A stretch of DNA of 64,000 nucleotides from Pararge aegeria (taxonomy: Eukaryota; Arthropoda; Insecta; Lepidoptera; Nymphalidae). The notes beneath the pieces are model-generated. The model was not told the DNA's origin. It searched no databases and saw only the letters and a list, made by a program, of their open reading frames with translations. The DNA lies in assembly GCF_905163445.1 (NCBI RefSeq), contig NC_053181.1:7192001-7256000 (forward strand), in the 5' to 3' direction. A program made the position numbers and the translations under genes. Positions 42,101 through 54,100 of the stretch are shown here, piece after piece (the first letter of the stretch is position 1; the number at the start of each line of letters is the position of its first letter).

Positions 42101-45100
42101 CTTAAGCTCACGTGTCTAAAACAGTTTCATTAAGAGCACCGTTTTTATCCTTGGCATTTGGTGCCGCGACGACGCCATACCGTACCTATAATAACTTAGT
42201 TGGGCATTCCCACAAAGACGCTGAACGCTGTCGTACATTCTTCAATCTGGTCTTACTATTTTAAGGGTTTTATATTTTTTTGTCGTAATAGAGCTTTTTG
42301 TGTGTTGCTCGTCCGGGGCAGTTCTACCGGCATGCTTATTTTTGCCGGCATGCAGTATTGCTTTGTTCCGGTCTGGAGGGCGTGGTTGCCAGTGTAATTA
42401 CTCGCATATCGTGCTTAACACCTAGGCCACAAATAAATTACCGTTTGGTTTTTCGATAAACGAAATTTATATGCTTTGATTTTGTATCCTGGGTTTTCAT
42501 CATCTTCTCCTTTAACGGCATTCAACGCAACACACATGTATTTATACAAGGAGACAGATTTGCTGTTTTGGGCACTGAATTAAGATTCCTTATCCAGCCA
42601 TTATTGTATGTAATGCATTGTGTCCAAAAGAGTGAAAACGTCCCGCTCACGTCTCACTTTACACCCGCGGAATGTTGCTTACTCACAATTTTTTTTCCAT
42701 TTTCCCATTTCATAGTAAACGCTTAGGACATAAGAAATGCAAAATAATTACTGTCATCTGCTAATTAGTATGAAGTGACCGTACCGTAACCGTTTGTTCG
42801 AGAATCCAGGAGGACTGGTTTTCGATGCTTCAATATTAGTCGTGTAAACGGTTTCTGCATGTTCGTAATTTTATGGTTTTTGGGTATTTTTCTGTTTTAA
42901 GACCTTAATGTTCAACGTTTTCTTAAACTGAACTAAAAATAAGTGCAATAAATAACATACCATTTCCAGAGTTGTGGATAGCTTTTATAGCTTTCTTGAG
43001 TTTCGTTAGGCCATCGCGATCGAAATCCAGGGTCTGAAACAAAGATATAAGGATATATAATTACTTTGCCATTTTTCATTATAAAGTGTGCATTCACAAA
43101 ACATATTTTGGTTCATAAGTGGAGTGTTGGCTGTCGCTTATAGATAATACATTCCAACTTCTTGGGAACTCCCTCTTAAATGATCACAGCGCTGAAAGCT
43201 GCGCCAGAGAAGTTGTCAAAATGGAACAAAATCATTGTAAATCATGGACTTCCGCAAAGTAACGCCTGCTTATATCCAATACAAAAAATATCAATCAAAA
43301 AGTGGGTTCAAAACACTGATTGGTTTCTTCAAAAACTTTAAGGGACCTAGCGACTGAAAATAATGTATGTACAAGGAGAGTTCAAAAGGTGACCCCCATA
43401 AAACGTACCCCAATACTCAATTCAGAGAAATTGTTATAATTTCAAACAAGTAAGTGATAATAAACCCATTCCCTTCATAGGTTTATAAACGGCATCGTAC
43501 CGGAAGGCTAAATCGCTTGGTGGTTCGTCTTTGTCGGTAGTGTGGTAACTAGCCACGGCCGAAAACTTACGCCATACAAAAGTAAATAATCCTTAGCAAA
43601 AAATAAAAACAAAAGAGAATTCTCTTTTTTTTTTTTATTTGACGAGTGATAAACTAGTCGTTCACAGTGCCATTGTCAAGAAAAAGTCCTGTGTACCTGT
43701 CTAAATTTATCTGTGAACTCATTTTTATGTTTACCATCATTAAATTTAAGAATATGGTAACGTTCTACACAAAGCAGAAATATTTATCCAATGTCAAGTT
43801 GCCTAGAAAATTTCGTACAAAATCGCGAATAACGTTAAAGCTGTATTTCAAAAGAGAGTCCCTGACCCCATTTTTTAGACACGGTCATTCTTTGTGAGCC
43901 ACATTCAATAGGATCCACGAGCTATTCATCGCTAGCTCCAAACATCTGTCGCCCCAAACAACGATTAATCAGGTCCCCTTCAATTTGAACAACTGCACCT
44001 AAATATAACGTAACTAGTTTTTCTTTAATTGATAAACTTATGTTTAGGTATTTAAGAAATTAATCCAAATTCAATAGCGGATAGTCCTCTAGTCAATGGC
44101 GTGCATAGAGGGTATGCACAGGGTACTGTATTAATACCGATAATGTTAGGAAAATTACGAAAACAAGACATAACTCTCTTACGGTAGTGGTTTATACATT
44201 AAACCGATTTGTATTGTTAAGAAACGAGGCAGGGTATACAGATGATATCAAATGAAGAAAATCTCCAAACAAAAACAAGTTTTAAAAAGTCTACCCTTAA
44301 GTATTTTTAGCCTGTACTGGAGATTTTCTTCATTTTATATCCTCTGCATACCCTGCCTCTAGTCTAGGTGAAGCGTCTAGGATAGGCGTCCCTGAACAAT
44401 ACAAATCGGATTAATGTATAAACCACTTCCGTAAGAGAGATGTCTTGTTTTCTTAAATTTCCTAACATTAACGGTATTAATACAGTCTACACAAATATCT
44501 GAAAGGTCTAAAAGTAACGCATTCCATTTCGCAATGTTCACTAAAAGGGATCGAGCACTATTTTAGACATGCCCATGTGGTTCAATTAAATGAATCAGGA
44601 GTAATTAAATGATTTTGATTCATTTGAAAAACCGAATTAGTGTCAATTATTTACTCAAGCAGTGTTTTTCTGATCGTCCGTAATATACAATAATTTATAG
44701 CAGAAAAGTTTCATGTTTATTCTAAATTTAGACATTGTGACTCTCTCCGTTTTATTATGTTTTAATTCATGCAAAAAATCTGGCTGCATCCGGTAATTAA
44801 AAACATAATGTTACTTAGTTAGGTTACATACAATTGAATTCTCATTTTTACTATCTCTAGCAGGAATTATGTTCACGGGGGTAACTGAGGGTCGTGAATC
44901 CAATCATGGCGAGTAATGTTATAGTATACAACCTCCTCCCACGGAGTGCTCTCCTTTAGTCATATGGACAACGCCGTAGAAATGCGCGGTAGAAGCGAGC
45001 GAAGCTTCCGAGGTTTGGTGGTGCCTCTAGAAGCCTGAGTGTAGGAATTTAGGATACGAAAATAACATTACCTCGTATATGATAATTTTGTTGCATAATA

Positions 45101-48100
45101 TACTTTTTATACTCGGAGTCAGTTTGAATAACACCACAATATGTAACGCTTAAGATAAGTTTTTGAGGGAATTTTAAATAATCTATGATGTAATACAAAG
45201 AGTGGCTCCGAAGCGAAATAGCAACATGGGTGAGCAGATTTTCTTCGGATACAGAATTTTATTAATTAGACTAACTTTACAATCCTTATGGGTAAATGCA
45301 TTTCAGCACAACATTCCAATCCCGATAGGCTGTATGAATTTAATGACGTATTTTTTTCAGATAACACTATCGAGCGAGTGGTGTGATATAAAATACTAAG
45401 TAAGTAGGTATAACAACATAAAAAATAGGATAGCTAATGTACAAAATTGATAACAGGTAGCAATGGACATGATCTCATCCGAGCATGAGTGACACCGATG
45501 ACGCATTTTTGATATGCGGTAACCAGAAAGATAGTAGTGAAGAGAATATTATAGAGGTCCAACAAGACAAACTGCATGTCTTTGCAACTCCTCGTTCAAA
45601 GGTTCATTACTTATAGTTTGACATTTTAAATTATTTTTTTTGCTGAATTGGCTGCCACAAAGATAATACTTGGATAACCTAGACATACGTGACTACAATA
45701 AATTGCCAAATGACAGTAATATAATTAATTTATAAATAACACTTCGCCACATTAGCTTGTCCGCCCACAAAATTATCAGTCATAATGACTCATAACAGAC
45801 ATAAGTTATTACACATAACATAATATGGAGTGTGTGAAACCAAAGGAAATATGGAAATAAAAGCAAATTTATTATATTGCCCTTTTAATTTATATGGTAT
45901 TTTTAAACACTAAAATGTACCGGCTGCTTCCGAATCCTTCGCGAGTCGCCTATGATGGACATATGAAAGTCTGCCGAAGCAGAATTTTGTGAAATAGCTT
46001 GTTATAAGCTATGTACGCTTTCGGGGGGCCAAGTTTGAACCCCAGCACGCACCTCTTTTCTAAGTTATGTGCGTTTTATGCAATTAAAATATCACTTGCT
46101 TCAACGGTGAAGGGAAACATCGTGAGTAAACCCGCATGCCTGAGAGTTCTACATAATGTTCTCATAGGTGTGTGGAGTCTACCAATCCGCACTAGGCCAG
46201 CGTGGTGGCTTACGGCCTTAACCCCTTCTCATTTTAGGAGGAGACCCGTGCTCTTTAGTGGGCCGGTAATGAGTTGATGCGAAGCGATAAAGCTAAGTAT
46301 GCACTTACGTCTAAATTATATAACTGTTCGGTTTTTAATCCTGAGGGAACCGTTCACAATACTGGAGTAAAAAATATTCTACAGCAATTTCCAAAATACG
46401 AACCACATATACTATAATATGTGCGAAAATAAATCCAAATATCTGCAATAGTTGAGCCAAACATTGGCAACAAATAAAGAAACGGACAGACGCACGTGGA
46501 CATTGATAATTATGGTTTATAAACCAATTTGTATGTGGGAACTTTTATATTCTTTATTCCGTTTACTAATAATGGTTTTAAGTTTTTTTTACAGTTTACT
46601 TTTTTTAGCCCACTAGTGAAACCACGTGGCTGAGCTATAGGTAATACATAACAACTACGCCTTAGTTTAACATTTACTCAACTGCACCGCCTCAGTCATT
46701 TCCGGGTGAAGTCACCTTTCGACTTGTTTTATTTTATTTATGTTTAGTAACATGAGAGGCTAACCACTAACCACACAATCTATTTGCAAAAGCCTTATTA
46801 ATATTATTAAACAATTGACCATTTTAATATGAATTGGGTGGACCATGTGTTTTATTGTGTTGTTTTTGTTTATAATTTAATTTCTGTTAGGTGTACAATA
46901 AAGTGTATTTTCATTTCATTTCATTTCATTTCATTTCATTTTCATTTCATTTCCATGTGTTTGGTAGGTCATAATGGTTGCTGGGCCCAAAACTACTTAT
47001 CAGATCGCAATTAATTCATGTTTGTTTACTCTTTGATGTAAATACCTTTTGTATAATAGTCTTTGGCATACCTTATTGTGTGGTTAAGGTCAGTATAAAT
47101 TGTGAGTATAATATAAGTGAGTTATATGGAATGGACAGATTTTACATTAATTTAATATGTTACTATGGTACAATAGATCTCAGGTAGGTATAGATATTGG
47201 TCGAATCTTGTGTACTTATTTTTATACTGCAAACAAACATGGGTCTGATTTGATAAAAATATATCAATGAAATTGAATGGAAACCATGCACTGGTCAAAG
47301 AAGCATCGGCCAATCACCAGCTGAATTCGCGACGATAACAAGAAGTCAACGAACTTGATTATTGTGATAATACTAGATTGGATTTAAATGTCAATAAAAT
47401 ACGACTACAACTCAATTTTTTGTTAATGTCTCATAACTTTTTTGTGTAAAAATTATTTTGAAAATATTAAAAAGCAATGAAAACATACATTCATGGAGAA
47501 TATATAATATTTTGATTTATTTATTCCAATATGTTTGTTTTTGTTTAAATTTTAAAACATACTTTTAAACACTATAAAGTAATGAAGAGATTTTACATAA
47601 AAACAAGAACAAAATCAGTTATAAAAAAGACAGTAGGTAATTAATTCTCTAATACAAACATTTTCATAAAGTAAGTAGGTTATTAAATGAACTGTGCGAT
47701 GGCTATACCATTAAGTGTAGTTTGCCTCAGCTCAGAGGTAACTTAAGATTAGCCCTAGACTGAAATCTCACCTGCTGACATGCTACGTCTAATATAGAAG
47801 CGGTAGACAGGGATTTATATAGTATCGCGTGTACTTTAACTCACAATTAAACAGAGAGACTAAGTAATTAGCTACCAATCAACACCTATTAAAAATCTAG
47901 TTTACCTCTATTGCCATTGCTCTCCCGGCAAAAACTTCCCCACATAACTAACAAGTAACAACTCAAGCCAACCACTCAGGTCGTCCAGCTGAATACCTGA
48001 GCGCAATTAGTGCTCAATTATTTCCCAGAGTGGCTCAACGCTGAATTCCTTCTGCGCCACGCCACCGGTTCCAGGGAATACCTCCCTTTTACGGCATCTG

Positions 48101-51100
48101 CCCTAGATAGAGAGGTCACTGGCTCATTCGTCAGATTTTGCCCGTATGTTTCTTAAAATAATTTTAAGAGTTTCTGTTGAGACACATCGGCCTTGAATTT
48201 ATAGGTTATACATATTATAATAATATTTGCAACTCCCAAGGGAATTAATTGTATAATAGCAATTTTTAAAGATAAAAAAAAAATATTTGGAGAAAGCCGA
48301 TGAGTAAATGGTTAAAGTATTAACATCTCAAAGGATTTTGCAAAGGGAATACTTTAGGAAGGGAATGTATGATTCGATATTTGAATACTGTTAACGAGAT
48401 ATAATAGCGTCAAAAAAATCGCAAAACCAGTTTGGTTCCTTGTGACTGAATGACTTTAATTTATAAATTTCTTTAGTATCAAACTGGGTATCGGTAAAAC
48501 TGAATGTTGTTCGAATTAAATACATTATTATGGAATATAAAAAAAAATACATTTTTAGCATCAAGGACGTTCGGCTGGACATAGGGATTGTGGAAATGAA
48601 ATGCCCTTGTCAACGACTGGAGTGATTTTGCTGATTCTGTTATTTAAACGTTCGGCATAGCACGAATAAGGGTTATAGAAAATGAAAAATTGGAAAGGGT
48701 TAAAAATTACGTGAAAAACTGGAAGTCAAGTTTGTATTTGTTTGAACGGTTCTTACAATTCTTATGATATCTAGTAAAGATTTCGGGAAAGAAATACGTT
48801 TGGCAAAGCCTGTGGAATTAAAAAATCAGCCTCTAATTGAATAAAACAACTTTATTCACGCATATATATAAGAGTGGTTACAATTCACTTGATTGCAAAA
48901 ACACCTGGTCTAAAATGGTAGTGTCAGTTTGTTAGCGAAACTATATTATATACATATAACGAGTTTTAGCTTGACGACATAAAAATGCGTTACTACATTG
49001 ATCAAAATAAACTTTACATTTGATATTTTTTTTTATACATACCGATAGCAAATGATTTACCCGGTGGTCTTTTGTATACCTAGCTAACGAGTCTAAAGCT
49101 ATCACTTTAAAATACGCTACTAATAATAAAAAAATCTTTCCATTTCATAAAATTATAGCAAGCAACAATTTGGTTTTAACAATTTCCGAAAGACGCCGAA
49201 AAAAGCTCTATATAAAATATAAAAGAATGTAAATCAAAACAAAAAAACAGAGATGTTCAAATCATGCGAACGACATTTTGCTTTAACGTTAGTTCTCTGC
49301 GATGACAACAGGTGGCGCTGTACACTTTGTGTGTCGCGCTATCGTTTGGTTCACCCAGAAGGTATAAGTGCATGGGCTTCATTGATAACAGGCAATTAGA
49401 ATTGGAGAATTTTACACGATTTTTGAAATGCTGAGAGTTCAGAACTGAATTTCTTAGCATAATTATTAGTCAATGGAACCTTTGATAATCTAGATAGAAT
49501 AGACCATTATTTTGCAATATAGCAATATGGTATGTTATTGCCATGGTCTTGAAGATTTCTGTTACACTTACATTTATCCGGTGGATTTTTTTATAGATAA
49601 CAAGTCTTAACCTATCATATAAAATACGCTAATAATGATCAAAGAAACTTTCCAATTGATAATTTCTATAAAGCAAAGGCTTGTCCTTATAGAGGATTTC
49701 TGTAAAAAAAAAGTTCCTTTAAAGTATGTAAATAAAAAAAACAAGGAGCAATATTTTTCTATATATGAAATAAGTATAGTATGTGTAAACAAAAAGTGAC
49801 AGACAAGTTGCTGGAACGTTCGTTCTCTGAGCTGACGACAGGTGGCGCTGTATACTTTTTAATTCGCGCTATCGTTTGGTTCAGCTAAAAGGTATAAGTC
49901 AATAGGCTTTTGAAGTAGCAGGCAAATCGGATTGGTAGATTTTACACCATTTTTGAACTGCTAGGAATTCAGAATTAAATTCCTTAGCATATAAATTAGT
50001 AACTTTATACCGATATCCGTGGCATATCTTCATAGAATTGGCCACTATTTAGGACTACAAAAAAGGAGGAGGTTCTCAATTCGATTGTATTTTTTTTAAA
50101 TTATGACGATAGGTATTTTTATTGCCAGTGACGAAGATAAAATAACGAAGTGGCTGGCCTTAATTTTAACGATTTACATCGAGTTTTATAGTAAGATAAT
50201 GTTTTGATTTTAAGTTTATCATTTTTTTTTGTAGTATTAATTGATGGCCCATCTGATAGTAAGTGGAAAACCATCGCCTATAACGATGGAGTGATGCAGG
50301 AGACAAACGTTTTTATCAGTAACTACTTGAGTTTGCATTGTATTGTATACCAAAAGGCTGACAACCTTGCTAAACTAATAACCGACATAAATAAAAGTCC
50401 TGAGATTCTTGCAAATTTTTATTAAATATAAATATTTGAAAGATTCTAATAAAAATATTTTGTACGAGTAGTAGTAGGTACCTATGATAGCGAAAGCGAT
50501 TGGGTTGACCTTGTAACCTCAGTCGTCGAGCACTCAACAACGACTCTCTATTTTGACAAATTGAAACTTTTTTTAAAGTTTCCGTTTCAGGACGTAATTT
50601 TATCTTTATTTTTGACCGGTTTGTGCATAAACTCATCACGCCAAGCGTAGCCTTTTAGCGATTTCGCTATATTTGCCAAACAGCAATGTGTGCGTTCGCT
50701 ATTTTTGGTTTATTTGTACAATTAAGTCAAATAATGCATAAGGCAAAACCGCGTATGAACGCGTCCCTTATCCGTTTTTAGTGAAATGTCAAAGGACTGG
50801 ATAATTAATTAATTTATTTTCTGTTACGGTACTTGTGGTGATGAAAGGTTTGGGATATTTTTAAATCCATCAAATATTCAGCAAAACTTCGCGACACAAA
50901 TAAGCTACGCCAAGTAAGGATCCACCATTAAGACGTGTGAGTCCTTATTACATACTTGAACGTGCTGAAATAAGTAAAAATTTAAGCAATATTACAACTA
51001 TAAACATTCAACACATAGCTTTTTTAACACGCGTAGATTCTCGTAAATCTGAATCTCGAGAACTATAAATGTTGGATGATGTAAAAATTTGAAAACATAG

Positions 51101-54100
51101 CAACCCATTTACATTAAAAACTGCAAATTTTAACTGAAAAATGGCAAATTTTATTCATTTCTACTACAGTTGACATAGTTACGAAGAGACTGCCGATCAA
51201 CTTCGCACACTATCAGCAAATTGCAAGCGAGCATACATTTCAAGAACTGCAGGTCTCTAATTTAATCGAATTGTATCCAAACTGCATTTTTTGGAATACC
51301 ATGATTCTAAAACCTTTTTATGTTCATAGTCAAAAGGTTTTAAATGTCAAGGTATACACATTGAAAAGTGATCTTTATAAATATGATACGATTAAGACGA
51401 CTCATAAGTTACTAGTTCCTTATAGTAGTGAACTAGGGAGCATCTGTTATTTTTTCATCGTATATCCTTATTATTTATCGCCAGACGAAAGTATTTTTGT
51501 TTTCACAGCAACGCTGTTAGAAAGTAAAGAAAACTTGAAACGAGATTTCGATCTGGGTCGAACTGGTCCCAATAAGCCGCCGCCGCGAGCCCATAACCGC
51601 AAGTAAACACTAAGAACCCTTTCACATGTGGTCTTAATGTTCGCAATACTGTCACGTTGCGTTTGGAAGAGGTTTGGCCTGCAATAGATATTATCAAATG
51701 TCCCGGACAATTGATAATATCTATTGCATTGAAAAAATGTAACTAAAACCATAGAGGTTTTAGTTAAATTTTTTCAACTAAGTTCTTTAGCTCAGCTTGC
51801 AATTAACTAATTAACATCGTCACGAAAGGAAACCCTTTGATGCACTCTCCATGCGAGTCATGCGTTTACGTCCGGCTTATTCGGGTATTATCGTCATTCT
51901 ATGATCGTCAATCACTGGCCGCCATACTTGTTTACCTTCTTACCGTCTTGGTTTGTTTAGCAAATGAAGAAAAAATCAAACCTTACATGGACTACATTAA
52001 ACATTAAATTACCGCGGATGCTTTTGTTTACGCCTAAGAACATTGTTTACTAATCGGAGTGTTTGTTAGTGGAGGGGCGTGAAGATGTGAGCTTAAAAAT
52101 AAACATAATGGTAATGAACTACTCGTGTGAACAAGCGTAAAAGATATAAACAATGACGAGTACGTGTGCAACCTAATAGTTAAGCACATAAATATGATAA
52201 AATTTAAAATTACATAAACAAGCGGAAAAGATATAAACAATTAGGATACGATCACGTGTGCAACCAAATAGTGAAGCACGTAAATATGATAAAAATTTAA
52301 AATGACAATATTATTATTTTCATTGGCAGCATCCTTTATTCTGTCAGGCGAAGAAAGAGGCGTTAGAGCCGCTACAGAATGTGTTCAAAGTAATATGTAA
52401 GGCCTACATTTGCAGCGCTTATGTTTGTGTATTTTGAATAATGGTCAGCGGACACAAAATATTTTCTTAGTGTTGTGTCTGATGAGAGATGATTTAAGAC
52501 ATGGCGCTTCTATGTATAACCCATAGGATAAGCCTTGAAATCGTGAGGTAAAAAGTGGAGGAAAAGCGCTAGCGGAAGCCTGGTAAACTTGCCTATATGG
52601 GATGATTGCCTATTTGGATGGCGTATCTTTTTTTTGTAAAAATACAAACTGAAGTTTTTTATAAGAGACCTTTTAAACACTAATTTATTATGATGAACTT
52701 GTTGTCATCATCATTATATAATACAAGCAAGTAGTATTAAATTAAAGTCAGAGGTACGCACGTACCTCTGACTTTAATTTAATCGGGGATCGAACTTGGC
52801 CCCCCGAAAGAGTCTTAGCCACTAAGATATACCTATAGATACTTATAACTGAATGCGCTTATCTTCCGAACTATAACCGTATAATAGGTTATTCCTTAAT
52901 ATCCATATCATATCACAGGTATTTTTAGCAATCTATGCAAAAAAGTACGTCAATCCGTTACCCTTTTTTGTGAAAGACGGACAAACATACAAAGACAGCT
53001 TCATGTTTATAATATTAAAAGGGATTAAGGGAGAAAACACCAAAATATAACATAACTAGTAAATTTTCTAATAAAACCTTGACCAAAGCATTATTAATAA
53101 ATAAATGAGGCAATAAATCGTGACACCTACTCGCTTACATTTAACAAAAAGAGAAAGTTCATATTTTAATCAAATCTCCTTTAGCTCCGTTACTCATACT
53201 ATTAGTGAAATTTTAAGCACTTTCGTTTTATTTGTTGATACTCTCTTAGCTTAGCTTAATCATTGTCGCTGAGCACAATTGAACTGTTGTCAGACAGACT
53301 AGTCTCATACTGAAATAATCATCATAAATAGCCTATAAAAATCCACTGCTGGAATAAGGCCTCACCCAATGGAAGGGTTTGCCCATAATCACCAAATTGG
53401 GCAGACGGGGTAGTTATTGTAGTAGATAAAAAAAAAATCAAAACTTTTACGACACTTGTGGAAAGAGAAGGGGATGGGACAACAATTTTTGATCTGCCAT
53501 CACAAACGGCCCTCATACCGTGCGGTGACGGCAGATCAGAGTACAATCGTCACCACCCCCTGCTCTTTCCGCAGGTTTCGTACGATATGGAAATACATAT
53601 GTGAATTGGACAGGCTGTCCCTATCAAAAATGACGGCTCAAATGCTGGGGACATTTAAAGCGCCACATGGTACATACGAGTATCTGTAAACTATTAATGG
53701 GTGTCAGTAATTCTAACTTTAGTTCTTTGGACTCTCTTATTACTGCATCCACACAAACAGCGCAAAAACAGCAACGTGCCAGTGGTAATATTATTATAGG
53801 TCAGTGACTGTACAAAGTTGATTTTTTTAAGCAATATCAATCATGAACTCTTCACATCGCTTACATTTCATTTAGCCCTATAATGTTTCGAAGGACACTG
53901 CAGATAGAAAAGGCATTAAAGGTTTTATCGAGGGCGATTGTTAGCGTTATGGCTGATCAAGTAAATATGCGACGATGTAAAGCAAATTCTTAACGCAACT
54001 TTGAAGAAGACCTCTTTTGGAACATGAAATAATAGTTCCGCTTCATGCGTCTGTGTCGTCACATTATTTTTGTCACGCCCTCAAAAGCCGTATTCGTGCG

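Larger units (their letters stand above)
34432..42960 (-). other. ASAP intron 2
   Basis: About 8.5 kb. It holds hairpins at 34754-34810 and 35285-35328, family G copies (35775-36000, 42190-42430), a Helitron-like element with a TCCCTA array at its 5-prime end (36188-36697), another weak Helitron or RTE-like fragment (37985-38205), a CCAAT-like pair in a GC-rich patch (38875-38960), a GC-rich patch at 40460-40560 and a palindrome at 41822-41854. No coding sequence is evident. Confidence 0.8.
49060..50050 (+). repeat. Diverged tandem duplication, about 530-bp units
   Basis: Unit 1 (about 49060-49560) and unit 2 (about 49571-50050) align in order. Shared blocks are CCGGTGG, AAAATACGCTA, the tract with ACAGGTGGCGCTGTA, CGCGCTATCGTTTGGTTCA, AAGGTATAAGT, GATTTTTGAA-type sequence and TTCCTTAGCATA. 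There are many substitutions and small indels, so it is not recent. Confidence 0.8.

Noticed and set aside
46011..46277. 88-codon open frame
   Set aside because: It is entirely within a SINE A copy.
51271..51606. 111-codon plus-strand open frame as a new gene
   Set aside because: No recognisable domain, low-complexity end, overlaps an equally long reverse frame and lies beside hairpins; likely repeat-derived.
53322..53689. Overlapping 74- and 77-codon frames
   Set aside because: They are readings across the family C foldback.
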